Source of the DNA: Tsukamurella pulmonis | Lineage (GTDB): Bacteria > Actinomycetota > Actinomycetes > Mycobacteriales > Mycobacteriaceae | NCBI RefSeq assembly: GCF_900103175.1 | Contig: NZ_FNLF01000002.1 | Coordinates: 992,001 to 1,056,000 of the forward strand | Direction: 5' to 3' | Length of the DNA: 64,000 nt | In this document: positions 16,957 to 25,699 of the stretch, piece by piece | Layout of the letters: every line of letters starts with the position of its first letter | Position numbering within the stretch: position 1 is the first letter of the stretch | Notes under the pieces: model-generated | The model's input: the letters and a program-made list of their open reading frames with translations, nothing else | What the model was told of the DNA's origin: nothing | Databases searched by the model: none | Position numbers and translations under genes: made by a program

Positions 16957-18453
16957 ATGACCGCATTGGACATAGCTCGGTGGCAGTTCGGCATGACCAC
17001 GGTGATGCACTTCATCCTGGTGCCGCTGACGATCGGCCTCGCGCCGATGGTCGCCACGATGCAGACCATCTGGCTGGTGACGGGGAAGGCGGCCTGGCTC
17101 AAGGCCACGAACTTCTTCGGCAAGCTCTTCCTGATCAACTTCGCGCTCGGCGTCGCCACCGGCATCGTGCAGGAGTTCCAGTTCGGCATGGCCTGGAGCG
17201 AGTACAGCAAGTTCGTCGGCGACGTCTTCGGCGCGCCGCTCGCGCTCGAGGGCCTGGTCGCCTTCTTCATGGAATCGACCTTCCTCGGCCTGTGGATATT
17301 CGGCTGGACCAGGCTGCCGAAACTCGTGCACCTGGGCTGCATCTGGCTGGTCGCGCTCGGCGTGAACGCGTCCGCGTTCTTCATCATCGCCGCCAACTCG
17401 TGGATGCAGCACCCGGTGGGCGCCACCTTCAACCCGGAGAAGAACCGCGCCGAGCTCACGAGCATCTGGGAGGTGCTCACCAACTCGACCACGCTGGCCG
17501 CGTTCCCGCACACCGTCTTCGGCGCCTGGCTCACCGCCGGCACCTTCGTGGCCGCGATCGGCGGCTGGTGGATGGTGCGCGGCATGCGCAAGGGCGACCC
17601 CGACGCGATCGAGCTGGCGCAGTCGATGCGGCCCGTCACCCGGTTCGGCCTCGGCGTCATGATCGCCTCGGCCGTCGGCCTGGGCATCACCGGCGACGCG
17701 CAGGCCAAGCTCATGTTCGAGCAGCAACCGATGAAGATGGCCTCGGCGGAATCGCTCTGCCACACCGAGACCGGCGCCAGCTTCTCGCTGCTGACCATCG
17801 GCACGCACAACAACTGCGAGTCGGTGACGCACGTGCTGCAGGTGCCGTACGTGACCTCCTTCCTCGCCAACGGCGATCCCAACTCGACGCTCAAGGGCGT
17901 CACCGAACTGCAGGCCGAGGCCGTGGAGAAGTTCGGCCCCGGCGACTACCGGCCCAACCTGTTCGTCTCGTACTGGGCCTTCCGCGCGATGATGGGCTGG
18001 TCCGTCGGCTCGGGCGTGCTCGCCCTGGCCGGGCTGTGGGTGACCCGCCGCGGCCGTGTCCCGAACCAGAAGTGGTTCAGCAGGATCTGCCTGATCGCCC
18101 TGCCGACCCCGTTCCTCGCCAACAGCTCGGGCTGGATCTTCACGGAGATGGGCCGCCAGCCCTGGGTGGTCGTGCCCAATCCGACCGGCGACTCCGCGAT
18201 CCGGCTCACCGTGGGGCAGGCCGTCTCCGGTCACTCGGCCACGATGATGGCCTTCTCGATCGTGACCTTCGCCGCTGTGTACGGCGTGCTGTATCTGCTG
18301 TGGTTCCTGCTGTTGCGGAGGTACGTGATCAAGGGCCCGAACCTGCACAGCCCGCTCGATCCGCCTCACGACGACGAACCGCCCGCCGACACCGACGTCC
18401 CCGACGGCGCGGAACGCAAGGCCTCGTCGGACCACCTCTCGTTCGCGTACTAG
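16957..18453 (+). CDS. cydA: Cytochrome bd ubiquinol/menaquinol oxidase subunit I
   Basis: The product has 498 residues and is the haem-bearing subunit of the high-affinity bd oxidase in the cytoplasmic membrane. H18 (TVMHFILVPLT) and H185 (FPHTVFGAW) match the haem ligands H19 and H186 of the E. coli enzyme. E98 and E106 (LALEGLVAFFMES) match the conserved glutamates, and M398 (EMGRQPW) the third axial ligand. The quinol loop appears to be the short type. The ATG at 16957 follows GGGAGC. It is the first gene of cydABDC behind a double palindrome. Confidence 0.97.
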   Translation: MTALDIARWQFGMTTVMHFILVPLTIGLAPMVATMQTIWLVTGKAAWLKATNFFGKLFLINFALGVATGIVQEFQFGMAWSEYSKFVGDVFGAPLALEGLVAFFMESTFLGLWIFGWTRLPKLVHLGCIWLVALGVNASAFFIIAANSWMQHPVGATFNPEKNRAELTSIWEVLTNSTTLAAFPHTVFGAWLTAGTFVAAIGGWWMVRGMRKGDPDAIELAQSMRPVTRFGLGVMIASAVGLGITGDAQAKLMFEQQPMKMASAESLCHTETGASFSLLTIGTHNNCESVTHVLQVPYVTSFLANGDPNSTLKGVTELQAEAVEKFGPGDYRPNLFVSYWAFRAMMGWSVGSGVLALAGLWVTRRGRVPNQKWFSRICLIALPTPFLANSSGWIFTEMGRQPWVVVPNPTGDSAIRLTVGQAVSGHSATMMAFSIVTFAAVYGVLYLLWFLLLRRYVIKGPNLHSPLDPPHDDEPPADTDVPDGAERKASSDHLSFAY

Positions 18454-18462
18454 GAGGCCGCC

Positions 18463-19497
18463 ATGACACTGCCCGACTACTGGTTCCTCGCCATCGGCTT
18501 CCTCTTCACCGGCTACTTCGTGCTGGAGGGCTTCGACTTCGGCGTCGGCATGCTGATGCCGATCCTGGGCCGCAAGCGCTCCCACGCCGACGCCGAGAAG
18601 CGCCGCCGCGTCCTGCTCAACACCATCGGCCCCGTCTGGGACGGCAACGAGGTGTGGCTGATCACCGCGGGCGCAGCGATGTTCGCCGCCTTCCCCGTCT
18701 GGTACGCCGAGGTCTTCTCCGGCTTCTACCTCGTGCTACTGGCGATCCTGGTGGGGCTGATCACCCGCGTCTGCGCCATCGAGTGGCGCGGCAAGATCGA
18801 CGAGCCGCGCTGGCGCGGCTGGGCGGACGTCGGCATCGGCCTCGGCTCCTGGATCCCCGCCTTCGCGTGGGGCCTGGTCTTCGCGAACATCGTGCACGGC
18901 GTCGACCTCGACGAGCGCGGAGACATGACCAGCGAGGTCTGGGACCTGCTCAACCCCTACGGGCTGCTCGGCGGAATCGCGACGCTGGTGCTGTTCCTGC
19001 TGCACGGCGCGATCTTCGTCGCCCTCAAGTCCGACGGTGACGTCCGGACCGACGCCCGGCGCCTCGCCGAGCGGATGTGGTTGCCCGTCACCGCGATCGG
19101 CGCCGCCTTCGCCGTGTGGACGCAGCTCGAGCACGGCAAGCCGTGGACCTGGGCGATGGTGGCGCTGGCCGCCGCCGGGCTGCTCGCCGCCGGCCCGCTG
19201 ATCCGCGCCGGACGCGAGTTGGCGGCCTTCTTCGCGACATCGCTGACCGTGATCGGCGTGAGCGTGCTGCTCTTCGGCGCCCTGTTCCCCAACGTGCTCA
19301 ACGCGTCCGATCCGGCCCGCTCGATCACGATCGAGGCGGCCGCGTCCTCGCACTACACGCTGGTCGTGATGTCCTGGTGCACCATCGTGCTGCTGCCGCT
19401 GGTGATGATCTATCAGGCGTGGACCTACTGGGTGTTCCGCAAGCGGATCTCCGTCGCGCAGATCCCACCGTCGATCGGCCTGAGCCCCCGTGCCTGA
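18463..19497 (+). CDS. cydB: Cytochrome bd oxidase subunit II
   Basis: The 344-residue membrane protein starts MTLPDYWFLAIGFLFTGYFV, followed by LEGFDFGVGML and GPVWDGNEVWLITAGAAMFAAFP, the conserved CydB core. It pairs with CydA and contains no haem of its own. TAGGAGG precedes the ATG. Its end overlaps the cydD GTG by eight bases, so oxidase and assembly factor are co-translated. Confidence 0.96.
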   Translation: MTLPDYWFLAIGFLFTGYFVLEGFDFGVGMLMPILGRKRSHADAEKRRRVLLNTIGPVWDGNEVWLITAGAAMFAAFPVWYAEVFSGFYLVLLAILVGLITRVCAIEWRGKIDEPRWRGWADVGIGLGSWIPAFAWGLVFANIVHGVDLDERGDMTSEVWDLLNPYGLLGGIATLVLFLLHGAIFVALKSDGDVRTDARRLAERMWLPVTAIGAAFAVWTQLEHGKPWTWAMVALAAAGLLAAGPLIRAGRELAAFFATSLTVIGVSVLLFGALFPNVLNASDPARSITIEAAASSHYTLVVMSWCTIVLLPLVMIYQAWTYWVFRKRISVAQIPPSIGLSPRA

Positions 19498-21094
19498 CAC
19501 CCGGGCCCCCGTCGACCCGCGGCTGCTGCGGTACGCGCGCAGCTCCCGCGCCCTCATGGCCACGGTGATCGCCTGCGGCGTCGCCGAGACCGCCGCGGTG
19601 ATCGTGCTGGCCTACGCCCTCGCCACCGCGCTCGCCCGGCTGGTGACGGGCAACGCGGACGTGACCGGCCCGCTGGCGCTCGCCGCCGGCGCACTGATCG
19701 CGCGGGTCGCGGTGAACCACCTGCGCTCGCGCATCGAGCGCCGCGCGGCGGATCGCGTGGTCTCCGAACTGCGCTCGGCCGCACTGGGAGCCGTCGGCCC
19801 GGGGCGCACGCCCGTCGACCGGGAGGAACTGCGCACCGCGCTGACCCGCGGTCTCGACGACCTGCCGCCGTACCTCACCGGCTACGTGCCGGCGCTGGCG
19901 CTGAGCGCCATCGCGACGCCGGTGCTGATCGTCGCGATGTTCCTGGCGGACTGGGTCTCCGGCGCCATCGCGCTGGGCACCCTGCCGCTGCTGCCGATCT
20001 TCATGATCCTCATCGGGCTGCTCACCCGTGACCGCACGCGCCGCCGGCTCGAGGCGATGTCGCGGCTCTCCGGACGCCTGCTCGACCTCGTCGCCGGCCT
20101 GCCCACGCTGCGCGCCCTCGGTCGCGAGCGCGGCCCCGAGCGCACCGTCCGCGACCTCGGCGCCCGCAACGAGACCGAGACCATGGGCGCCCTGCGGATC
20201 GCCTTCCTCTCCTCCTTCGCCCTGGAACTGCTCGCCACCCTGTGCGTCGCGCTCGTCGCCGTGAGCATCGGCCTGCGGCTCGTCTACGGCGAGATGACAC
20301 TGTTCGCCGGCGTTTTCGCCCTGATCCTCGCGCCCGAGGTGTACCGGCCGCTGCGCGCCGTCGGCGCCGGCTTCCACGCCGCCGAGCAGGGGCTCGAGGC
20401 CACCGGCCGGGTCTTCGCGCTGCTGGACGCGCCCGCATCCGCCCCGTCGTCCGGCCCCGCGCAGCCGGGAGTGCTCGTCGCGCGGGGCATCACCGTCGAC
20501 GGGCGCGACGGGGCGGCACCGTCGGGCTTCCACGGGAGCTTCCCGCCCGGGCGGGTCACGGTGGTCACCGGGCCCAACGGCGCCGGAAAGTCCACCCTGC
20601 TCACGGTGCTGGCGGGGCTGACCGCGCCGGACGCGGGGGAGGTCACCGTCGACGGTGCGCCGCTCGGCGGTGGCCCCGACTGGTGGGCGCACGTGGCCTG
20701 GTGCCCGCAGCACCCCTACCTGGAACCGGGCACCCTGGCGCACAACTTCACGCTGCTGGGCGCTCCCGCACCGGATTCCGTACCGGACGTGCTCGCCGCG
20801 ACCGGCCTCGACGAGGTGGTCGCCGAGCAGGGCTGGGAGCGGCCCGTCGGTGTCGGCGGGGCGGGCCTGTCGGCCGGTCAGCGGCAGCGGCTCGCGCTCG
20901 CCCGCACCCTCGCGCTGGGACGCGCGGTGCTGCTCGTCGACGAGCCCACCGCCCACCTGGACGACGAACTCGCCGCCCGCGTGCTCGACGCGTTGCGCGC
21001 CCGCGCGGACGAGGGCGCGGTCGTGGTGATCGCCGCCCACGACCCGCAGGTACTGGCCGCCGCCGACGAGGTACTGGAGGTGGCGCGTGCGTGA
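19490..21094 (+). CDS. cydD: CydD: ABC exporter subunit for bd oxidase assembly
   Basis: The product has 534 residues, with six predicted transmembrane helices in the N-terminal half and an ATPase domain after about residue 325. Walker A is GPNGAGKSTLL, the signature is LSAGQRQRLALARTLALG and Walker B is VLLVDEPTAHLDD. CydDC of E. coli exports reduced thiols and haem is needed for bd maturation; the thiol exported here is unknown in a mycothiol organism. The GTG start at 19490 overlaps cydB. It is somewhat shorter than E. coli CydD. Confidence 0.92.
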   Translation: MPDTRAPVDPRLLRYARSSRALMATVIACGVAETAAVIVLAYALATALARLVTGNADVTGPLALAAGALIARVAVNHLRSRIERRAADRVVSELRSAALGAVGPGRTPVDREELRTALTRGLDDLPPYLTGYVPALALSAIATPVLIVAMFLADWVSGAIALGTLPLLPIFMILIGLLTRDRTRRRLEAMSRLSGRLLDLVAGLPTLRALGRERGPERTVRDLGARNETETMGALRIAFLSSFALELLATLCVALVAVSIGLRLVYGEMTLFAGVFALILAPEVYRPLRAVGAGFHAAEQGLEATGRVFALLDAPASAPSSGPAQPGVLVARGITVDGRDGAAPSGFHGSFPPGRVTVVTGPNGAGKSTLLTVLAGLTAPDAGEVTVDGAPLGGGPDWWAHVAWCPQHPYLEPGTLAHNFTLLGAPAPDSVPDVLAATGLDEVVAEQGWERPVGVGGAGLSAGQRQRLALARTLALGRAVLLVDEPTAHLDDELAARVLDALRARADEGAVVVIAAHDPQVLAAADEVLEVARA

Positions 21095-22664
21095 TCTGCT
21101 GATCTGCTTGCGCGCCATGCGCTCCCGGCCGCTGGCCGTGCTCGGCGCCGCCGGTGCGGGCGTCCTCACCGCGGGCAGCGCGCTGGCGCTGGCCGGGCTC
21201 TCGGCGTGGCTGATCACGAAGGCGTGGACGATGCCGCCCGTGCTGGCCCTTTCGCTGGCGGTGACCTCCGTGCGCGGGCTCGGCATCACGCGCGGCCTGA
21301 TGCGCTACGTCGAGCGGCTCGCCACCCACCGGGTCGCGCTGCGCGGCCTGACCGAGTTACGGGCCGCGTTGTACCTGCGGCTGGCCGGTGCCGCGCCCGC
21401 GGAATCGGTGCGCCTGTCCGACGGCGAGCTCCTCGCGCGGACCGGCGCCGACGTCGACGCCGTCGGCGATGCGCTGGTGCGCACCGTGATCCCCGCCGCG
21501 GTGGCGGCGACGGTCTCCGTCGCGGCGACCGGGTGGATGTGGTTCCTCGATCCGCGCGCGGGCCTCGCGCTCGCCGTGTGCCTGCTGTTCGCGGGGCTCG
21601 CCGCGCCGTGGCTCACGGCCCGGGCCACCCGCGATCGTGCCGCCGCCGAGGCCGCGGGGAGCGAGGCCTTCGGCGCGGCGGCCTCCGCCGTGATCGATCA
21701 CGCGGGGGAGCTCGCGGTCGCGGGCCGCCTCGCCGACGTCCGGGCCCGCGCCGCCCGCGCCGAGGACGCCCGACGGTCCGCCGTCGACCGCGCCGCCCGC
21801 ACCGGCGCGCTCGCCGACGCCGCCGTGCCGCTGGCCGTCGGCGTGGCGGTGATCGCCGCACTGCTCGTCGCCGTCGCCCGCGTCGACACGGCGTCGGCGA
21901 CCACCCTCGGCATCCTCGTCCTGTTGCCGCTCAGCGCCTTCGAGGCCGTGTCCGTGCTGCCCGACGCCGCCCGCCAGTACGTGCGCTCCGCCGACGCCGC
22001 GGGCCGGATCGCGCCGCTGCTGAACCTGCCCGCGGTGCCCGTCGGCACCGCGCCGGTGGCCCCGCAGCCGCGGCTGCAACTCGGCGGCCTCGTCCTCGAT
22101 CCCGGCGACCGGCTCGCCGTCCGCGGCGCGTCCGGTGCGGGCAAGACGACGCTGCTGCTCGCGCTCGCGGGCCTCGACGATCGCGGCGGGCGCGTGCTCG
22201 TCGACGGGACACCCGCTCCCGAGTACGCCGACCTGCCCACCGCGGTGGCCTTCTTCGGCGAGGCGGCGCACGTCTTCGCGACGACGGTGGCCGAGAACTG
22301 CCGCGTCGCGCGGGGCGATGCGAGTGACGCCGAGGTCGAGGCGGCGCTGCGCCGCGTGGGGCTGGGCGCATGGACCGCCGCGCTGCCCGAGGGCGTGCGG
22401 ACACCGCTGCCGGACGGCGCCGGATCGCTCTCGGGCGGCCAGCGGCGGCGGCTGCTGCTGGCGCGTGCGCTGCTCAGCCCCGCCACCGTCGTGCTGCTCG
22501 ACGAGCCGACCGAGCACCTCGACGAGGCCGACGCCGAACGGCTGCTGGCGGAGATCCTCGACCCCGCCGGGCTGTTCCCCGGGCGCACCGTCGTGGTGGC
22601 CGGGCACGCGCGGCCACCGGAGGGGGTGCGTCAGCTCGAGATCGACCGGCTCAGCTCCGCGTAG
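21087..22664 (+). CDS. cydC: CydC: partner ABC subunit for bd oxidase assembly
   Basis: The product has 525 residues. The N-terminal membrane domain includes LAGLSAWLITKAWTMPPVLALS and RGLGITRGLMRYVERLATH, typical of CydC. The ATPase part has GASGAGKTTLLLALAGLDD, LSGGQRRRLLLARALL and TVVLLDEPTEHLDE. The GTG start overlaps cydD by eight bases. The 3' end overlaps the convergent SDR gene by 34 bp, so little room exists for a terminator between them. Confidence 0.92.
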   Translation: MRDLLICLRAMRSRPLAVLGAAGAGVLTAGSALALAGLSAWLITKAWTMPPVLALSLAVTSVRGLGITRGLMRYVERLATHRVALRGLTELRAALYLRLAGAAPAESVRLSDGELLARTGADVDAVGDALVRTVIPAAVAATVSVAATGWMWFLDPRAGLALAVCLLFAGLAAPWLTARATRDRAAAEAAGSEAFGAAASAVIDHAGELAVAGRLADVRARAARAEDARRSAVDRAARTGALADAAVPLAVGVAVIAALLVAVARVDTASATTLGILVLLPLSAFEAVSVLPDAARQYVRSADAAGRIAPLLNLPAVPVGTAPVAPQPRLQLGGLVLDPGDRLAVRGASGAGKTTLLLALAGLDDRGGRVLVDGTPAPEYADLPTAVAFFGEAAHVFATTVAENCRVARGDASDAEVEAALRRVGLGAWTAALPEGVRTPLPDGAGSLSGGQRRRLLLARALLSPATVVLLDEPTEHLDEADAERLLAEILDPAGLFPGRTVVVAGHARPPEGVRQLEIDRLSSA

Positions 22665-23458
22665 CGCTCGGCGTCGGCGTGCACCTGCTCGCTCGCGCCG
22701 AGGATCGCACGCAGCGCGTCGTCCCCGAGGTAGAGGCGCGTGGGCGGGTCGGGCATCGTCGCCACGCGCACCAGCGCCTGCGCCAGCCGCGCGGGGTCGC
22801 CGCCCTGGTTGTGGTTGAGCCGGTCCAGCGCGGCCAGCGTGCGCGAGACCGCGGCGTAGTCGTGGATCGCGGTGTCGGGGCGGCGGCTGGAGGAGGAATC
22901 GAGGAAGTCGGTGCGCACGCCGCCCGGGCAGATCGCCACCGCGTGCAGGCCGAGCGGGGCGACCTCCGCGGCGAGCGCCTCCGTGAGCATCAGCACCGCG
23001 GCCTTGGAGGCGCTGTAGATCCCCTGGGCGGGGCCGGTGACGCTCGCGGAGATCGACGCGAGGTTGAGGATGCGGCCGGAGCGGCGGTCGCGCATCCCCG
23101 GCAGGACGGCCTGCGTCACCGTCAGCAGGCCGAAGAAGTTGACGTCGAAGTTGGCGCGCACGTCCTCGAGCGAGACCTCCTCGACGGCGCCCAGCAGGGA
23201 GTAGCCGGCGTTGTTGACCAGCACGTCGATGTGCCCGAACTCGGTCTCCACCTGCGCCACCGCCCGCCGCACGTCGCGCTCATCGGTCAGGTCGACGGCG
23301 AGGGCGAGCAGGTTCGGGTCCCGGAGCTCGGCGGAGAGCTTCTCGGGGCTGCGGGTGGTGGCCGCGACGCGGGCGCCGCTCGCGAGGGCGGCCTTGACCA
23401 CCTCGAGGCCGATGCCCTTGGAGGCGCCGGTCACCAGCCACACGGGATGCTCGCTCAT
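22631..23458 (-). CDS. Short-chain dehydrogenase/reductase
   Basis: This is a 275-residue classical SDR. WLVTGASKGIGLEVVKAA is the NAD(P)-binding glycine motif, and VLVNNAGYSLLGAVEE carries NNAG. The catalytic S-Y-K set is seen in LNLASISASVTGPAQGIYSASKAAV. The substrate is unknown. Upstream on the same strand lies a TetR gene, with only 23 bp between its stop and this ATG, so the pair is probably an operon. The 3' end overlaps cydC by 34 bp in antisense. Confidence 0.88.
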   Translation of the reverse strand: MSEHPVWLVTGASKGIGLEVVKAALASGARVAATTRSPEKLSAELRDPNLLALAVDLTDERDVRRAVAQVETEFGHIDVLVNNAGYSLLGAVEEVSLEDVRANFDVNFFGLLTVTQAVLPGMRDRRSGRILNLASISASVTGPAQGIYSASKAAVLMLTEALAAEVAPLGLHAVAICPGGVRTDFLDSSSSRRPDTAIHDYAAVSRTLAALDRLNHNQGGDPARLAQALVRVATMPDPPTRLYLGDDALRAILGASEQVHADAERYAELSRSISS

Positions 23459-23481
23459 GCCCCCATGGTGCGCCCCGGGGC

Positions 23482-24057
23482 TCAGTCGCGCAGGATTCCC
23501 GCGATCGCGGCGTCCACGGCGGCCTCGGCGAGCGGCCACTGCTGCTCGCCGGGCAGATGGTGCAGCGGGCCGCGCAGCGACATCTCGGCGAAGCCGTGCA
23601 CCATCGACCAGCAGGACCAGGTGGCCGACCGCCGGGCGTCGGCGCGCAGGAGACCGGCGTGCACCAGCAGGTCCAGCGATTCCGACAGCGCGACGTACGG
23701 CGGGATGGCGGAGAGGGATTCGGGGTCGGGCACCTCGTCGCCGAAGAAGCAGACGGAGAACCAGCCCGGCTCGGCCAGGGCGAAGGCGATGTAGCCGAGG
23801 CCCACGGCGCGCAGTCGCTCGACGGGGCCCTGCTCGGGGGACACGGGCATCGCGTCGGCCATGCGCTGCTCGATCGCGGCGCTGACCGCGCGCAGCAGCG
23901 CGAGTCGGTCGGGGAAGTGGCGGTAGGCGGCGTTCGGGCTGACCCCGACCCGGCGGGTGACCTCGCGGATGGTCAGCGCCGACGGTCCGCCGCTGCGAGT
24001 GACCTCCAGGCCCGCGTCGACGAGCGCCTGCGCGAGATCGCCGTGGTGGTAGGCCAT
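23482..24057 (-). CDS. TetR-family regulator (TetR_C_33-like)
   Basis: The product has 191 residues. The N-terminus MAYHHGDLAQALVDAGLEVT and REVTRRVGVSPNAAYRHFPD form the TetR DNA-binding helices. The tail is helical, with WFSVCFFGDEVPD. The ATG at 24055-24057 is the usual start for YHHGDL-type members. It is divergent from the DUF899 gene across a 79-bp gap with two 17-bp near-identical repeats, and is co-directional with the SDR gene it probably controls. Confidence 0.85.
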   Translation of the reverse strand: MAYHHGDLAQALVDAGLEVTRSGGPSALTIREVTRRVGVSPNAAYRHFPDRLALLRAVSAAIEQRMADAMPVSPEQGPVERLRAVGLGYIAFALAEPGWFSVCFFGDEVPDPESLSAIPPYVALSESLDLLVHAGLLRADARRSATWSCWSMVHGFAEMSLRGPLHHLPGEQQWPLAEAAVDAAIAGILRD

Positions 24058-24081
24058 GCCCTTGTGCCTCCCGTTCGCTAA

Positions 24082-24122
24082 GTGTACGGTGTGAACATAG
24101 CAGATGTGGACGCTGTGAACAT
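24082..24122. promoter_or_regulatory. Tandem direct repeats, candidate TetR operators
   Basis: GTGTACGGTGTGAACAT (24082-24098) and GTGGACGCTGTGAACAT (24106-24122) match at 15 of 17 positions and begin 24 bp apart. The first contains an imperfect dyad TGTAC-N5-GAACA. They fill the gap between the divergent TetR and DUF899 genes. Confidence 0.5.
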
Positions 24123-24136
24123 TACGAGGAGTCGCC

Positions 24137-24823
24137 ATGACCGCCATCCCGCCCGTCGTTGATCGTGAGACCTGGCAGAAGGAGGTCGACGCGCTGCTCG
24201 TCCGCGAGAAGGCCGCCACCCGCGAGCTGGACGCCATCGCCGCGCAGCGCCGCCGGCTGCCCGCCGTCGAACTGCCCGAGTACACCCTCATCGCGGAGGA
24301 CGGCCGCACCGTCACCCTCGCCGAGGTCTTCGACGGGCGGAGCCAGCTCATCACCTACCACCACATGTGGACCGACGGGAACGAGTGGCAGTGCCCCGGC
24401 TGCACCGGCGTGACCGCGCACTACGCCCGCACCGACTTCCTCGCGAACTGGGACGCGCGGATGGTGGTGGTCACCAACGGGCCGATGGACGAGGTCCTGG
24501 CGTACAAGAAACGCGTCGGGAACACGATGACCTGGTACTCCAGCGCCGAGTCGGACTTCGGCGCGGACATGGGCGCCGGCCCGGGGGAGGGCTTCGCGTA
24601 CAACACCTTCGTCCGCGACGGCGACACCGTGTACCGGCAGTGGACCACCACCTCCCGTGGTGCCGAGCAGGTCTCGTACACCTTCGGCCTGCTCGACGTG
24701 CTGCCCTACGGGCGGCAGGAGCAGTGGCAGGACGTTCCCGAGGGCTGGCCCCAGGGCCCGACCTACGCCCGCTGGGCGTCGTCGAAGCAGTTCGCCGACT
24801 GGTACGGCGAGAACGCCTCCTGA
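24137..24823 (+). CDS. DUF899 thioredoxin-fold protein
   Basis: The product has 228 residues. The DUF899 signature is present: HHMWTDGNEWQCPGCTGVTA with C86 and C89 as a CxxC pair, then NTFVRDGDTVYRQWTTTSRG and LLDVLPYGRQEQW. The family has a thioredoxin-like fold; the reaction is not established. It starts at the ATG following ACGAGGAG. Divergence from TetR suggests it is the regulated gene, possibly a detoxification or redox function. Confidence 0.85.
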   Translation: MTAIPPVVDRETWQKEVDALLVREKAATRELDAIAAQRRRLPAVELPEYTLIAEDGRTVTLAEVFDGRSQLITYHHMWTDGNEWQCPGCTGVTAHYARTDFLANWDARMVVVTNGPMDEVLAYKKRVGNTMTWYSSAESDFGADMGAGPGEGFAYNTFVRDGDTVYRQWTTTSRGAEQVSYTFGLLDVLPYGRQEQWQDVPEGWPQGPTYARWASSKQFADWYGENAS

Positions 24824-24852
24824 CCTGTGTGTTCGCGCTACGGATAATTCCG

Positions 24853-24881
24853 TTGCCGCCGCGGCGGCGCGGGCGTAGCGT
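24853..24881 (+). promoter_or_regulatory. Promoter of candidate small RNA/leader gene
   Basis: TTGCCG (24853-24858) and TAGCGT (24876-24881) are separated by 17 bases and precede the structured element at 24895-25019. Transcription would begin near 24888. Confidence 0.5.
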
Positions 24882-24914
24882 CGAAGACGTCAACGAAAGG
24901 AGGTGGTCCGAGAA

Positions 24915-24953
24915 ATGGTGAATTTCAGGACTGAGGAGGTGGCCGCCGCCTGA
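24915..24953 (+). CDS. 12-residue mini-ORF with very strong ribosome-binding site
   Basis: ATG to TGA encodes MVNFRTEEVAAA. The Shine-Dalgarno core AAAGGAGG ends about 11 bases upstream. The start codon lies in the first hairpin, and the Glu-Glu-Val codons repeat a GAGGAGGTGG motif. No long gene follows on this strand, so it is either an independent micropeptide or a decoy for ribosomes. Confidence 0.35.
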   Translation: MVNFRTEEVAAA

Positions 24954-24978
24954 CGGCGGTCGCCCACCTGGAATACGG

Positions 24979-25019
24979 CAGGCCCCGGGAGCGCGTGATG
25001 TTCACGCACCCGGGGCCTG
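24979..25019. terminator. Long perfect stem-loop
   Basis: CAGGCCCCGGG pairs with CCCGGGGCCTG, and inside it GCGTGA pairs with TCACGC around TGT. It ends the candidate small RNA and could also terminate the minus-strand lipoprotein operon, whose stop is at 25070. Confidence 0.7.
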
Positions 25020-25069
25020 TTGCGTTTCGGGGCCGGCCATCGCGATGACCGGCCCCGCGCGATCGGCGG

Positions 25070-25699
25070 TCACGCCGCGCTGATCTTCAGCCCGTCGTCG
25101 AGGATCTGCACGTCGCCCCGCAGGTCGTTCGCCTGCTTCGCCGTGGTGGTCACCATCAGCTGAACCGCGAGCCGCTGGCCGGCGCCGGACCAGAGGACGT
25201 ACTTCGAGGACACGTTCAGGCGCAGGCCCTTGTCGTCGTAGGTGCCGGTGATCGTGGACGACGGCGCGCCGTCGTACTCGCCGACCTGCACGGACTCCTG
25301 TCGGAATCCGGGCAGGCGCATGGTGTCGACGGGGCCGCGCCGAACGGCTTCCGCGGCGTCGAACTCGCCCACCAGCCGATGCACGATCACGGTGGCGTTC
25401 GGTGCGAAGCCCTCGTCGACGGCCCGCGTGTTCGCGATCACGGCGAACGTGTTCGGGAGCTGGAAGGCGCTGTCGACGAACCAGTTCGGCGGCTGTTGGA
25501 CCGCGATCCGAACCCCTTTCAGATCGGCCGAGGTCTGCGCCGTCACGCCGACCCCGTGCGATTTGAGGTACTGATCGAGCGTCATGTCGGCGATCACCGA
25601 CGACGACGGCGCTGCCGGGGGTTCGGTCCCGCCGTCGGAGCATCCGGCGGATCCGAGCAGGGCGCCGAGCACGAGGATCGCGGCGATCGCGACGCGCAT
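25070..25699 (-). CDS. LpqN/LpqT-family lipoprotein
   Basis: The product has 209 residues. The signal sequence ends in lipobox LGSAGC, making C20 the lipidated cysteine. The mature part has TLDQYLKSHGVGVTAQTSAD, QPPNWFVDS and PNTFAVIAN, which resemble the LpqN family of mycolate-lineage lipoproteins. The role is unknown. The ATG (25697-25699) overlaps the stop of the upstream glycine-zipper gene by one base (TGATG), so both are translated from one mRNA and probably act together at the envelope. Confidence 0.8.
   Translation of the reverse strand: MRVAIAAILVLGALLGSAGCSDGGTEPPAAPSSSVIADMTLDQYLKSHGVGVTAQTSADLKGVRIAVQQPPNWFVDSAFQLPNTFAVIANTRAVDEGFAPNATVIVHRLVGEFDAAEAVRRGPVDTMRLPGFRQESVQVGEYDGAPSSTITGTYDDKGLRLNVSSKYVLWSGAGQRLAVQLMVTTTAKQANDLRGDVQILDDGLKISAA

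Larger units (their letters stand above)
24888..25025 (+). ncRNA. Candidate structured small RNA or leader-peptide transcript
   Basis: A compact unit of about 135 nt follows a promoter-like sequence. GAAAGGAGGTGGTCC (24895-24909) is complementary to the 3' end of 16S rRNA over 15 nt with one G-U pair. Three hairpins follow. The first has outer arms GTCC (24906-24909) and GGAC (24928-24931) and inner arms GAAAT (24912-24916) and ATTTC (24922-24926) around loop GGTGA. The second pairs AGGTGG (24937-24942) with CCACCT (24964-24969) and CCGCC with GGCGG. The third is a long terminator-like stem at 24979-25019. A 12-codon ORF lies inside. It may be a ribosome-binding regulatory RNA or a peptide gene; the boundaries are estimated. 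Confidence 0.5.
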
